NCBI GenBank assembly: GCA_905210885.1
Contig: CAJLYO010000005.1
Coordinates: forward strand, 1-21,769
Reading direction: 5' to 3'
Length of the DNA: 21,769 bases
Source of the DNA: an uncultured Eubacteriales bacterium
GTDB lineage: Bacteria > Bacillota > Clostridia > Monoglobales > Firm-18
Part shown: piece after piece, positions 8,253 through 17,012 of the stretch
Layout: each line of letters starts with the position of its first letter
Numbering within the stretch: position 1 is the stretch's first letter
Notes under the pieces: generated by a model
The model's database searches: none
The model's input: the letters and a program-made list of their open reading frames with translations, nothing else
What the model was told of the DNA's origin: nothing
Program-made: the position numbers and the translations under genes

Positions 8253-9971
8253 TTAACCTCCTATCTTTTGAAGTACGGAGAATATCATTTTTGCAGTTTC
8301 CGCACGGGTTGCAAAATCTTTCGGTTTAAATGTTCCGTCTTCAAAACCGTTTACGGCGCCGCCGCGATACAACGCCTCAACACCTTCTGCGGCGTAGTCC
8401 GCTATATCGGCGTAATCGTTAAATCCGGTATATTCGCGCTGTGCCGGAAGGGTCTGGCTTTTAAACTTTAACACGCCGTACAGGATTTTCGCAACGTCCT
8501 GTCTTGTTATATTGCTGTCGCCGTTAAAATTGCCGTTTTCGTCACCGCTTATAATTCCGTGCTCCTGTGCCGCCGCGATTGACGCATAACCCCAGTCGCT
8601 TTCGGGAACGTCTTTAAATGTGCTTTTTGCATTTGCGTCCGAAATACCGAATGCGGAAAGTGCGATTTTCACAAACTCGCGTCTTGTAATACTGTTGTCC
8701 GGCTTAAATGTTCCGTCCGAATAACCGTTTATCGCACCCATCTTTTTAAGGCTTAAAATGCTTAAGTATGCCCAGTGTGATTCGTCAACATCGGAGAAAG
8801 CAATGCTGTCTTGAGCATTCTGATTTATAACGTCGGAGCTTGCGCTTGTATTAACGCTGCTGCCTTTTCCGCCTCCGGTTCCTCCTCCGCCGCCGGAACC
8901 ACCGCCGCTCGGCTTATTTCCGTCTGTCGTGTTTCCGCCGGAATTTTTGCAAAAGCCTTCGATCGCGGTTTTAAGCGCGTCCATATCCGAATAGTAATTG
9001 CTGATTAATTTTTCGTCAACGGACTTTGTGCTGCTTAAATTAAAATACGGAGAACCGGAAAGATATCCGGCCGCTTTTGCACGGTTTAAAATTCCGCTTA
9101 TCTCGCCGTAGTTTTCGGCGTAATGAACACCTGTAAGGCACATTGCGCCTTTAAATTCCTTTATAAAATCAGCATAAGAGTCAAACGAAGCCGACTTGAT
9201 TCTGTCGCCGAGCTCCTTTTGAAAATCGGAACTGCCGTTTTTCAGGTACGCATACTCGTCAAGCGATGTAAGCTCCAAAAGCTGTGCGTTATCCAAAAGA
9301 ATTTTTACGGTATCGCCTGTTTTAAGCGCCTGCATAACGGAATATTTTTCAACGTTTGCCGTTAAAACCGACATATTTGAAACCGTACCCTCGGCAATAA
9401 TGCCGGAGGCAACAGCGTCACCCATTGCCGCGTCATCATAAAGCTCTGCTGTGATAAAATATTTATCCTTGTTATCCGTTATAAATTTGCGGACATTTGC
9501 TTTATCCTTTGCGCTGATATATCCGTTAATCACCGCAAGATCCGCCGCGCTGTTTTCGGCTGTGTCAAAATAAAACCTTGTGCGGACCGGTTCTTCGCCG
9601 TTGCTCACTTTTACAACAACCGTATAAACACCGGGCGCGCCCAATGCGTCATATGACACCGAATAGCTGTTATCCGCAATCTGCTCCGTGCCGAACCAGT
9701 CAAGCATAAGCTTTTGCACTGCCTCGGGCAATGCGTCAAAATCAGCGTCATAGGCTATTGTATAGTTTTCCGTTCCGCTGCCCAAATCAACCTCAACTGA
9801 AGGTTTTATAACTTCAATTACGGCGCTTTGACTGTTTTCCGCCGTACCGGAAACGGTTACCCTTGAACGTTCGTAGTCAACAACTGCTCTTACGCTTCCG
9901 TTGGCAAGTGCCGGTATTTGCAGTAAAAATGCCGCCGCTGCCGCAGCGCTTACAATTCTCCTTATTTTCAT
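8253..9971 (-). CDS. Surface protein with C-terminal SLH triad and glycine-rich linker
   Basis: 572 residues. Signal peptide 1-23. Residues 24-343 form a domain not recognised with certainty: an early beta-rich part (24-135) followed by a mostly helical part (145-343). Residues 344-377 form a Gly/Ser-rich linker, then three SLH repeats at about 391-443 (FSDVDESHWAY, GYSDGTFKPDNSITRREF), 452-503 (FKDVPESDWGY) and 516-570 (GFEDGTFKPKDFATRAE). The triad anchors the protein to the wall polymer, so the N-terminal part is displayed outward, opposite in order to its downstream neighbour. The ATG at 9971 has a GGGGGAG site just before it, ten bases after the stop of the preceding gene. It likely serves as a structural or adaptor component of the same surface assembly; no enzyme signature was seen. 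Confidence 0.87.
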   Translation of the reverse strand: MKIRRIVSAAAAAAFLLQIPALANGSVRAVVDYERSRVTVSGTAENSQSAVIEVIKPSVEVDLGSGTENYTIAYDADFDALPEAVQKLMLDWFGTEQIADNSYSVSYDALGAPGVYTVVVKVSNGEEPVRTRFYFDTAENSAADLAVINGYISAKDKANVRKFITDNKDKYFITAELYDDAAMGDAVASGIIAEGTVSNMSVLTANVEKYSVMQALKTGDTVKILLDNAQLLELTSLDEYAYLKNGSSDFQKELGDRIKSASFDSYADFIKEFKGAMCLTGVHYAENYGEISGILNRAKAAGYLSGSPYFNLSSTKSVDEKLISNYYSDMDALKTAIEGFCKNSGGNTTDGNKPSGGGSGGGGGTGGGKGSSVNTSASSDVINQNAQDSIAFSDVDESHWAYLSILSLKKMGAINGYSDGTFKPDNSITRREFVKIALSAFGISDANAKSTFKDVPESDWGYASIAAAQEHGIISGDENGNFNGDSNITRQDVAKILYGVLKFKSQTLPAQREYTGFNDYADIADYAAEGVEALYRGGAVNGFEDGTFKPKDFATRAETAKMIFSVLQKIGG

Positions 9972-9981
9972 ATTGCTCCCC

Positions 9982-12900
9982 CTAATGTATTAATTGCAGG
10001 AAATTATAGAACATAACCGCAATATCTTTATTCATGGCTTCCTCACCCGACTTAAACGACACGGTGTCATCTATAACGCCCAGTTTTATAAGCTGATAAA
10101 CCGCATATTTAACATCGTCCGTAACATCGTCGGAAACAACGTTTTTCATCTCGGAAATGTCGCCCTGTGCCGGAATGTGCTTTTTTCTTACGCCGGCATA
10201 AAGCATTTTTGCCACATCATCATATGTGATATTATCCTTGGGACGGAACAGCCCGTCTGCCGGAACCTCGATAAAGCCGTTTTCGTACAGCGCCTGAACA
10301 TTGATATAATTTACATCGAATTTATCAACGTCGGTAAATGCCTGTTCGTATCTTTCCTGTCTTAAGTCAAGAGCTATTCTTAACATATCGGCAAAGCGCT
10401 CGCGGCGCATACCCTCGTCGGGTCTATATTTGCCGTCATGATACTGATAAGAAATTCCTTCATTATATAAGTACTCGATTTTATCCTTTGCGTAATATCC
10501 TTCCGGGATATCGGTATACACATTTTTGCTCATATCGTAGTACTTGTCACACTCATAAACCCATGTACCGTTTGAAGTTCCGAAATACACCTGCTGTTTT
10601 GTGGGGTGGAAGACTATCGTCCACACATCGGCAGTGCCGCCGAGACCTTCTATGTGCTTCCATGTCGCACCGCCGTCATATGATTCCCATACTCCGGAGG
10701 ATACGGCATACGTGCCCTGGTCGTTGCCTGCGGTAACAAGGTGCTTGGGATTTGCGGGGTCTTGCGCTATCTGGTACACACAGCCGATACCGGGCGTGTC
10801 AGAGGTTTTGTATAAAACCTGACTTCCGTCAACTATATATCCGCCTCTGTTTGTACCTATATATACCTTGTCCTCGTCCTCAACATCACAGGTGAATTTC
10901 TGCGAATACTTAACATCCGGAAGACCCTCCCATGTTTTGCCGCCGTCACGCGAGCGGTACACAGCCTGCTCCGTTCTGCCGTAAATTATATTCCCGTTTA
11001 CCGGGGATACGGCTCTTACGGAATAAGGCAAATCCTCCCACGTATTGCCGTGGTCGCGGCTTACATGATATCCGCAATAGATAACGTCCGGATTCTGACC
11101 GTTGATAAACACATTCTCGCTGCCCTCCAAAACCTTTCTGAAGGTTCTGCCGCCGTCCTCGCTTAAAAGAAGATTTGAGCGGCTCCAGCCGCCGAGGCTT
11201 ACCCAGACTTCGTTGGGCTTATCCCAGTTTACTGCTATACCGTTACAGGTTTTCGAGCCGTTTTGTCTTATCCAGAATCTGTCCTCTATGGGGAAGGAGT
11301 CTACCATGGGATAGTCCTCTCCTCTGCCGGAAAACATTGAATGAACAAATCCGCGGTCAATCATACCAAAAAAGAATTCCTTGCCGTCCGGTCTGAAAAT
11401 AAATGTAGATGCACGGTTTCCGGAATATTTGCTGCTTGTGGGATGGAGATTTTTACCGCCGTCACGGGTTACATACGGCTCACCGTCCAGGATAATATAT
11501 GCCGTGTACGGGTCGGTGGGGTGAACCGCCATAGGCTCACAGCCCCAGCCCCAGTTATCAACCAAATAAGCGTCTGTATTATGGTGAATAGGCACATTGA
11601 AGGTTTTGCCGTAATCATTGCTGTAGCGCATGTTACGCTGAATTGTACCTATTGAGCAATACAGTATTCTGTGACCGTCCTTATCGGCAGCAGAAAACTC
11701 AAGAGTTTGAGGATTTACATTGCTGAACTGCGAGTTATCGCATGTAAACTCCCATGTTTCGCCGGCATCCATGCTTGTGTAAAGACTTTTACCGTAAATG
11801 CATATCCAGTGGTTTAAGTTATCGGGATTTACAACCACGGAAGGAATACCGTCGATAGCTCCGTCCTCTTTCAAGGGAAGGTTTCCGTTGTGCTCGTTCC
11901 ATGTCTCGCCGGCGTCTTCGGAAACAAACATGCCGTTTTCCATAGTCGTTATGATAACCTTATTACCAACTGTCCAAACGCCTTTAGTATCCATACCCTC
12001 AAAGGGACCGTTCTTTTTCCAGCTTTCGCCTTCATCATCCGAAACAAAAAGTCCAGTCCTGTTATTGTTCGTCAGGTAAATCCGCCTTTTACCGTTTTTA
12101 TCACGGGGACCGAAGGCAAGACCGTGTCTGTTATGGGTTCTGGCGTTTGCAAGGCGCATTATAAACCGCCAGGTTTTACCCGAGTCAGTGCTTTTATATA
12201 TACCGCATACGTTTGTGTCTTTGCCTGTTCCGGTATTTGCCAGAACAAGGACAAAATTTTCATCCTCCGGGTCAAAGGCAAGAACTGTTGTGCCGATTGC
12301 GTCAAGACCGTTATTGCTCGGGTGCCATGAGGCACCGCCGTTTTCACTGCGCCATATCGACTCGGTATCCGTACCCAAAAGTATAAGGTCGGGCTTTGTG
12401 GGCGAAATCGCAAGCGTCCAGCCCATCTGACCGGCATCACCGCCGTAATAGCCGTTTTTAATCTGCTGCGGCGATGTAAGATGATAGTTTAGCATCCACG
12501 GCTTATACCGTGTTGTTGTATACTCATCAATATCAAAATCTTCGCTTAAAATAGGCATATCGGGGATTGTAGGATATTTTGTGTTAATCTTTTTCCATTC
12601 AAGCAACGCTTCTGTTTTGGAACTATCCGTTTCCTCCTCGGACGGTTTTAACGCCTCGGGAACAACAACCAGCTTCGGCGCCGTTTCTTTAAGGCTTTCC
12701 ACAGACGGAAAAACCGCGTTTGTCTGAACATTTGCGGCTTTTATAACAAAGCCGATATAGCCCTTGTCCGTTTTTGAGGAGACAACGTATTTTGTAACAT
12801 CAACGGAAATCTCCTGTCCCTCGGCAAGGATTTCGTCCGAAAGCTTTGTGCCTGCGTTGTGGGCATTTGACATATTAAGCGATGTCTGGAGCCACTGATG

Positions 12901-13251
12901 TACAGATGACTGGTATATCCCTGCTGCGGCAGTTACCGGCATTTCGGAATTTTCCGGCTGAGTAATTTTGCCGACACTTTCCGGAGTCATCTTAAGCAAA
13001 ACCTGATCATACTCGCTGATTTCATCCGTAATGCGGAAGGCAAGGTAAATATTCTTTGCCGCACCTTCGGTTCCGTCTAACAAAAGCTCGTTTTTAAGAC
13101 CGTAAACCGTGTTTTTATGAAGCTCGTCAACATATGTATCCTGGGTTGCAGCATATTCATAAGCGGCGGCAGAGTTATCCTCCGCCGCTGCCGATATGCA
13201 GGAAACACACATTATACCCGCTAATATTAATGAGGTAATTTTTTTAATCAA
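9982..13251 (-). CDS. SLH-anchored BNR/Asp-box beta-propeller protein (GH74/sortilin-like fold)
   Basis: 1089 residues. Signal peptide 1-23; DNRLRE-like domain about 34-195 with the phrase YVDELHKNTVYG; propeller region about 244-903; three divergent SLH repeats about 905-1089. At least eleven Asp-boxes of type S-x-D-x-G-x-T-W occur, for example at 302-309, 354-361, 404-411, 444-451, 493-500, 544-551, 595-602, 687-694, 731-738, 767-774 and 857-864. This number and length suit two tandem seven-bladed propellers, as in GH74 xyloglucanases. The segment GTDT (Asp295) sits where GH74 enzymes have a conserved TD(V/I)GG motif, but the following Gly pair is absent and the second acid was not located, so activity is unproven. 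The start codon is TTG (13251): an in-frame TGA lies five codons upstream, no in-frame ATG occurs before the signal peptide, and GAGG stands ten bases ahead. Confidence 0.88.
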   Translation of the reverse strand: MIKKITSLILAGIMCVSCISAAAEDNSAAAYEYAATQDTYVDELHKNTVYGLKNELLLDGTEGAAKNIYLAFRITDEISEYDQVLLKMTPESVGKITQPENSEMPVTAAAGIYQSSVHQWLQTSLNMSNAHNAGTKLSDEILAEGQEISVDVTKYVVSSKTDKGYIGFVIKAANVQTNAVFPSVESLKETAPKLVVVPEALKPSEEETDSSKTEALLEWKKINTKYPTIPDMPILSEDFDIDEYTTTRYKPWMLNYHLTSPQQIKNGYYGGDAGQMGWTLAISPTKPDLILLGTDTESIWRSENGGASWHPSNNGLDAIGTTVLAFDPEDENFVLVLANTGTGKDTNVCGIYKSTDSGKTWRFIMRLANARTHNRHGLAFGPRDKNGKRRIYLTNNNRTGLFVSDDEGESWKKNGPFEGMDTKGVWTVGNKVIITTMENGMFVSEDAGETWNEHNGNLPLKEDGAIDGIPSVVVNPDNLNHWICIYGKSLYTSMDAGETWEFTCDNSQFSNVNPQTLEFSAADKDGHRILYCSIGTIQRNMRYSNDYGKTFNVPIHHNTDAYLVDNWGWGCEPMAVHPTDPYTAYIILDGEPYVTRDGGKNLHPTSSKYSGNRASTFIFRPDGKEFFFGMIDRGFVHSMFSGRGEDYPMVDSFPIEDRFWIRQNGSKTCNGIAVNWDKPNEVWVSLGGWSRSNLLLSEDGGRTFRKVLEGSENVFINGQNPDVIYCGYHVSRDHGNTWEDLPYSVRAVSPVNGNIIYGRTEQAVYRSRDGGKTWEGLPDVKYSQKFTCDVEDEDKVYIGTNRGGYIVDGSQVLYKTSDTPGIGCVYQIAQDPANPKHLVTAGNDQGTYAVSSGVWESYDGGATWKHIEGLGGTADVWTIVFHPTKQQVYFGTSNGTWVYECDKYYDMSKNVYTDIPEGYYAKDKIEYLYNEGISYQYHDGKYRPDEGMRRERFADMLRIALDLRQERYEQAFTDVDKFDVNYINVQALYENGFIEVPADGLFRPKDNITYDDVAKMLYAGVRKKHIPAQGDISEMKNVVSDDVTDDVKYAVYQLIKLGVIDDTVSFKSGEEAMNKDIAVMFYNFLQLIH

Positions 13252-13274
13252 TTGTATCCATCCTCACTGCTTGA

Positions 13275-14873
13275 TTATTTTCCGAACGCCGCCTTTGCAG
13301 CTGCGTCCATAAGCTTCTGAATACCGTAGGAATCACAAGTTTTAATGTATTCGTTCCAGTCATTATCATTCGAGGGATCCTTATCGCCTACCGTGAACAA
13401 CAGCATGTAAGTGTCGATACCCTTGCGCCAGTCGGGATATGTTGTAAATTCCTCAAGGTTGGGGTAGTTAAACTTAACATCTGTTACAGTTGTATAGAAC
13501 GGCGGATCTGCCTCAAGGTACTTCATGTACTGTTTTGCAAGGTCAGATGTGCCGTATGTTCTTTCGATTTCCTCTGGGTATGTTATTTTATAGTTTCTGC
13601 CGAACATAAACATGTTACGGTAGCTCTTTTCTTCATCATACTTTGTATCAAATACAACTTTGTCGCCGTCCATCTTATACTCTCTGCCCTCTAAGCCGTA
13701 AGTCTGGAAGAATGTACCCTCCTCGGAGAACATCCAGTTCATAAGCTTTACAATGTTGGGGTATGTTTCTTTTTTAGCCATTGAAGTAACCATTGAAACA
13801 CTTCCCATGTTGTTAGGGGCGGAGAAGCCGTAGAACTTGCCGTCGGTTGAATTTACAACATACTGGTCGCAAAGAGAGAAGGCTGCTTTTGTAAAGCCGT
13901 TTTCCTTAAGCGTCTTATTGTATTTCTCTACATTTGCAAAGTGGTCGAGAACCACGCCGATTTTGCCGTTAACGATTAGTTTTTCATAAGCGTTGTTATC
14001 TGTGATACCGTCCTCGTTAATATAGCCGTTCTGGCACCAATCTCTGATTTGTGCAAACTGTGCTCTTGCAAAGGGGTGCATTGCAGCGGCAACAAGCTTT
14101 TTGCCGTTATTGTCAATTTCGCCCTTATCGTTTACGATATACTCACGCCATGAGTCAACACCCATTGAAAGGAGCAGCTCGTTTATTGTGCTTGAACCTC
14201 TGTGAGCCATGCCCCACGTATCTTTCTTGCCGTTGCCGTCAGGGTCATTTTCGGTAAATGCCTTCAAAATCTGACCAAGTTCCTCTGTACTTTTTGGCAT
14301 TTGAAGTCCGAGATTGTCGAGCCAGTCCTGTCTTATATAGAAATATCTTGTTCCGGCTGCGTCCGTTGAACCTCTGCCGGGAACGCCCCAATATTCATCA
14401 AGTTTCTTTGCGCCTCTCCAGCCGGAATCGGGGATAACGCAGTCATCGGCATACGGATTCCATCCTTTAATCTGGTCGCCGTATTCTTTAAACATGTCAT
14501 TTAACGGTATAACAAGATTTGACTGCATCCATGCCTGAACAAGGTCAAAATAAGCAATCATATCAATCTGTTCTCCTCCGGCACGCTTTGTTGCAAGCTG
14601 CTGTGTAACCTCGTTTGTCTGTGTGGAAATCAAAACCGGTTCAACTCTTATTCCGGTTTTTTCCCATATGTAATGGGTATAGGGGTTGTCGTTGTAATCG
14701 TCGCCGGATTTACCTATCTGAGACTCATAATTGTTACGTACGGCATAACGGATAACCGGAGCGGTTTCAAACGTATCTCCGCCGGACGCCGTGTTGTTCT
14801 TTTTGCCGCAGCCGGCAAAAACAGTTACTGCGGTGGTTACCGCCAGTGCAAGTGCTAACCTTTTCTTTAACAT
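13275..14873 (-). CDS. Extracellular solute-binding lipoprotein of a CUT1 carbohydrate ABC transporter (LplA-like)
   Basis: 532 residues. The N-terminus is a lipoprotein signal with lipobox FAGC, giving lipidated Cys22, followed by a polar KKNNTASGG linker. The body has the pattern of large family 1 solute-binding proteins of the LplA/YtcQ type: Asn/Trp/Tyr-rich, with stretches such as DPDGNGKKDTWG and a C-terminal WNEYIKTCDSYGIQKLMD. It captures an oligosaccharide or related sugar outside the membrane and hands it to the two permeases encoded just upstream (31-base gap). An AAGGAAG site precedes the ATG. No ATPase gene is linked, as is common in CUT1 systems that use a shared MsmK-type ATPase. 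The substrate cannot be read from the sequence. The protein is larger than simple sugar-binding proteins, which fits oligosaccharides or decorated sugars. Confidence 0.92.
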   Translation of the reverse strand: MLKKRLALALAVTTAVTVFAGCGKKNNTASGGDTFETAPVIRYAVRNNYESQIGKSGDDYNDNPYTHYIWEKTGIRVEPVLISTQTNEVTQQLATKRAGGEQIDMIAYFDLVQAWMQSNLVIPLNDMFKEYGDQIKGWNPYADDCVIPDSGWRGAKKLDEYWGVPGRGSTDAAGTRYFYIRQDWLDNLGLQMPKSTEELGQILKAFTENDPDGNGKKDTWGMAHRGSSTINELLLSMGVDSWREYIVNDKGEIDNNGKKLVAAAMHPFARAQFAQIRDWCQNGYINEDGITDNNAYEKLIVNGKIGVVLDHFANVEKYNKTLKENGFTKAAFSLCDQYVVNSTDGKFYGFSAPNNMGSVSMVTSMAKKETYPNIVKLMNWMFSEEGTFFQTYGLEGREYKMDGDKVVFDTKYDEEKSYRNMFMFGRNYKITYPEEIERTYGTSDLAKQYMKYLEADPPFYTTVTDVKFNYPNLEEFTTYPDWRKGIDTYMLLFTVGDKDPSNDNDWNEYIKTCDSYGIQKLMDAAAKAAFGK

Positions 14874-14904
14874 TTCATTACTTCCTTTCTTTAATATATA
14901 TAAA

Positions 14905-15804
14905 TTAACCTTTTACCGAACCAACCATAAGACCTGCCATAAAATACTTCTGAACAAAGGGGTATACGCAAAGTATGGGCAGTGTTGCGCACATAAGTGT
15001 TGCAGCTTTCAGCGTATCGCTGTTTATTACATTTTTTGCGGCTACATCCGATGACATCATGGTGCTGTTTGCGGTTTCTGTCGGGGCGGTGTTTGCCTGG
15101 AGAATATCATTCAGGTAAACCTGCAAAAGTTTTTTGTTGGGGTCGTTTATGTAAATCAGCGCATTAAAGAATGTGTTCCACGCAGCAACAGCTGTGAAAA
15201 GCGTTATCGCCGCAATTGACGGAAGGCTGAGCGGAAGTATAATCTGAACAAATATTTTCATATTGCTTGCTCCGTCTATCAAAGCCGATTCCTCAATCTC
15301 CCCGGGGAGCTGCTGGAAAAAGTTTTTCAATATAATTATGTTCCAGATATTGAATGCCGACGGGAGTATAAGTCCCCAGTAATTGTCGACCAGTCCCAAA
15401 TTTTTAACAACAAGATAATTCGGGATAAGACCGCCGGTGCCGAACATCATGGAAAACACCATTATTGTCATAAGCGTCTGTCTGCCTTTTAAGTGCTTTT
15501 TTGAAAGCGGATAGGCATATACCGTCATTATAATCATTGAAAAGATTGTGTTCATAACAGTATAAACAAGGTTGTTTCTCATTGCTATGAAAAATCTCTT
15601 ATCAAGAATCAACTTGCGGTAGGCGTCAAGGTTAAAACCTTTGGGCCACAGCGAAACACGTCCGGAAATTACCGATGTGTTGTCGCTAAGTGATATGGCA
15701 ATCTGATTTAAAAAGGGATAAACCATTGCGATTATAATGAAAAACATAAAAATGTTGTTTATAATATCGAAGGTAAATTCGCCTTTTGTTTTTCTTTTAA
15801 ACAT
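14905..15804 (-). CDS. CUT1 carbohydrate ABC transporter permease (YtcP/MalG-like)
   Basis: 299 residues, the usual length for this family. About six membrane segments can be seen (first at 13-35, then around 75-98, 110-130, 140-160, 185-215 and 270-290). The ATPase-docking EAA loop lies at 169-195 (EIEESALIDGAS, then LPLSLP). The C-terminus (YFMAGLMVGSVKG) is typical of YtcP-type permeases. It forms the channel with the LplB-like partner encoded before it, 18 bases away; the GGGAGG site is eight bases before the ATG. It works with the lipoprotein encoded downstream. Confidence 0.94.
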   Translation of the reverse strand: MFKRKTKGEFTFDIINNIFMFFIIIAMVYPFLNQIAISLSDNTSVISGRVSLWPKGFNLDAYRKLILDKRFFIAMRNNLVYTVMNTIFSMIIMTVYAYPLSKKHLKGRQTLMTIMVFSMMFGTGGLIPNYLVVKNLGLVDNYWGLILPSAFNIWNIIILKNFFQQLPGEIEESALIDGASNMKIFVQIILPLSLPSIAAITLFTAVAAWNTFFNALIYINDPNKKLLQVYLNDILQANTAPTETANSTMMSSDVAAKNVINSDTLKAATLMCATLPILCVYPFVQKYFMAGLMVGSVKG

Positions 15805-15822
15805 TTATACTACCTCCCATTC

Positions 15823-16764
15823 TTACAGCAAGCCTTCTTCGCCGACCATCTTTGCAAATCTGTCGGCACAGAAAACAAGTATAAAGCTTACAACAGATGA
15901 GAAGAACGAAATCGCCGTTGAAAGGCTTGTGTTCCAGTTTATAATACCCATCTTGTAGTTTAACGTATCAAGCACTTCAGAGGTTGCAAGGTTCATGCTG
16001 TTTTGCAGAACAAATATTTTTTCAAAGCCTACGCCCAGCATTGCGCCGACTCTCTGAATAAGAGTTATTGTAACAATAAACTTAATTCCCGGAAGTGTTA
16101 TGTTCATTATCTGTTTAATCTTGCCGGCGCCGTCAATCTTTGCAGCTTCATAAAGTTCCGGGGATATGCCCGACATTGCAGCAAGATAAAGTATCGTGCC
16201 CCAGCCCCAGGTTTTCCACATATCAACCGCGGTTACAATTCCCCAGAAATACTTTTCCTTTAAAAGGATGTTTCCGATATCGTGGCCGACAATTTTTGAA
16301 ACGGTTGATATAAGAGCGTTTCCCGGCATAAGTATCTGAATTGCAAGACCTGCAACTACAACGTACGAAAGGAAGTACGGGAGATACGAAAGTGTCTGCA
16401 CAATTCTTTTGTAGGTTTTGTTTCTTATTTCGTTGATAAGCAGCGCAAAGAATATTGTTCCGAAGAAGCAGAACACAATTTCCAAGGCGTTTATGCAAAG
16501 CGTGTTTCTTATGGAACGTAAAAAATCCGAATTTCCGAAAAGTACTCTGAACCATTTAAGACCTACCCATTCGCTTTCCGCAATAGACTGTGACAGATTA
16601 TAATCCTTAAAAGCAATAACCATTCCGTAAAGGGGAACAAACCTGAAAATAATCATCAGCAGAAGTCCCGGAACAAGCATGGCGTATAAATCCCAGTTTT
16701 TAAGAAAGTATGTACCGCCGGGACTTCTTAACCGTTTTGCTGTTGTAATTTGTTTTTCCTTCAC
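15823..16764 (-). CDS. CUT1 carbohydrate ABC transporter permease (LplB/MalF-like), first gene of the minus-strand operon
   Basis: 313 residues, with six predicted membrane segments starting at about 28-50 and a phrase RFVPLYGMVIAFKDYN typical of LplB-type permeases. The EAA loop is at 203-228 (ELYEAAKIDGAG, then ITLPGIK). The start codon is GTG at 16764: AGGGA lies six bases ahead, and the translation MKEKQ is followed directly by the first membrane segment at a normal distance. It is the promoter-proximal gene; the promoter assigned at 16845-16873 would give a leader of about 74 bases. With the next gene it forms the membrane channel of the importer. Confidence 0.93.
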   Translation of the reverse strand: MKEKQITTAKRLRSPGGTYFLKNWDLYAMLVPGLLLMIIFRFVPLYGMVIAFKDYNLSQSIAESEWVGLKWFRVLFGNSDFLRSIRNTLCINALEIVFCFFGTIFFALLINEIRNKTYKRIVQTLSYLPYFLSYVVVAGLAIQILMPGNALISTVSKIVGHDIGNILLKEKYFWGIVTAVDMWKTWGWGTILYLAAMSGISPELYEAAKIDGAGKIKQIMNITLPGIKFIVTITLIQRVGAMLGVGFEKIFVLQNSMNLATSEVLDTLNYKMGIINWNTSLSTAISFFSSVVSFILVFCADRFAKMVGEEGLL

Positions 16765-16795
16765 CTTTTATCCCTGCCTTCTTTGTTTTATACAA

Positions 16796-16814
16796 GCAGG
16801 ATTTATGCTCCTGC
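16796..16814 (-). promoter_or_regulatory. Small hairpin in 5' leader of the lplB-like operon
   Basis: On the minus strand GCAGGA, a seven-base loop and TCCTGC form a perfect six-base-pair stem 32 bases ahead of the GTG start codon. It lies between the promoter and the ribosome binding site. No U-run follows, so it is not a terminator. It may stabilise the mRNA or be a protein site. Confidence 0.4.
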
Positions 16815-16815
16815 C

Positions 16816-16827
16816 GACAATATTGTC
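16816..16827. promoter_or_regulatory. 12-base palindrome GACAATATTGTC, possible operator
   Basis: A perfect palindrome lies about 11 to 22 bases downstream of the predicted transcription start of the minus-strand operon. A symmetric site there would suit a repressor that blocks early transcription. No known regulator motif was recognised. Confidence 0.35.
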
Positions 16828-16844
16828 TTTTACCTTACACGCTC

Positions 16845-16873
16845 ATTGTACATCACCGCTTTTACGTTTTCAA
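16845..16873 (-). promoter_or_regulatory. Predicted sigma-A promoter of the surface/transport operon
   Basis: Minus strand: TTGAAA (16873-16868), exactly 17 bases, then TACAAT (16850-16845). Transcription would start near 16838. The match to the consensus (TTGACA, TATAAT) is five of six at each box. It faces the nine-gene run starting at 16764, and no other good promoter was seen in the gap. Confidence 0.6.
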
Positions 16874-16927
16874 TACCCACATTTGGCAAAAAACATCATA
16901 TTTTGCAATAACAAAAAATGCACTAAA

Positions 16928-16951
16928 GTTAAAATATTGCACTGTTTTAAC
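16928..16951. promoter_or_regulatory. Inverted repeat GTTAAAA-N10-TTTTAAC between the divergent promoters
   Basis: Seven-base perfect arms separated by ten bases, lying 55 bases upstream of the -35 box of the minus-strand promoter and 33 bases upstream of that of the regulator gene. The position suits an activator or shared operator. AraC-type proteins more often use direct repeats, so the assignment to the neighbouring regulator is a guess. Confidence 0.35.
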
Positions 16952-16983
16952 AAATATTTTTTTAACACAATCGGCATTTTTCC

Positions 16984-17012
16984 TTGACACACCTCATTTT
17001 CTGTGATATCAT
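16984..17012 (+). promoter_or_regulatory. Predicted strong sigma-A promoter of the AraC-type regulator gene
   Basis: Perfect TTGACA (16984-16989), 17-base spacer, TATCAT (17007-17012), with a TG one base before the -10 box (17004-17005), which is the extended -10 arrangement. Transcription would start near 17019, about 20 to 30 bases before the candidate start codons. Confidence 0.7.

Noticed and set aside
11798..12440. Several open frames opposite the Asp-box repeats
   Set aside because: They are antisense or shifted shadows of the repetitive BNR gene with no ribosome binding sites and no recognisable domain.
9982..13251. Firm assignment as a GH74 xyloglucanase
   Set aside because: Asp-boxes and length fit, but the glycines after the conserved TD motif are missing and the second catalytic acid could not be placed, so only the fold is called.
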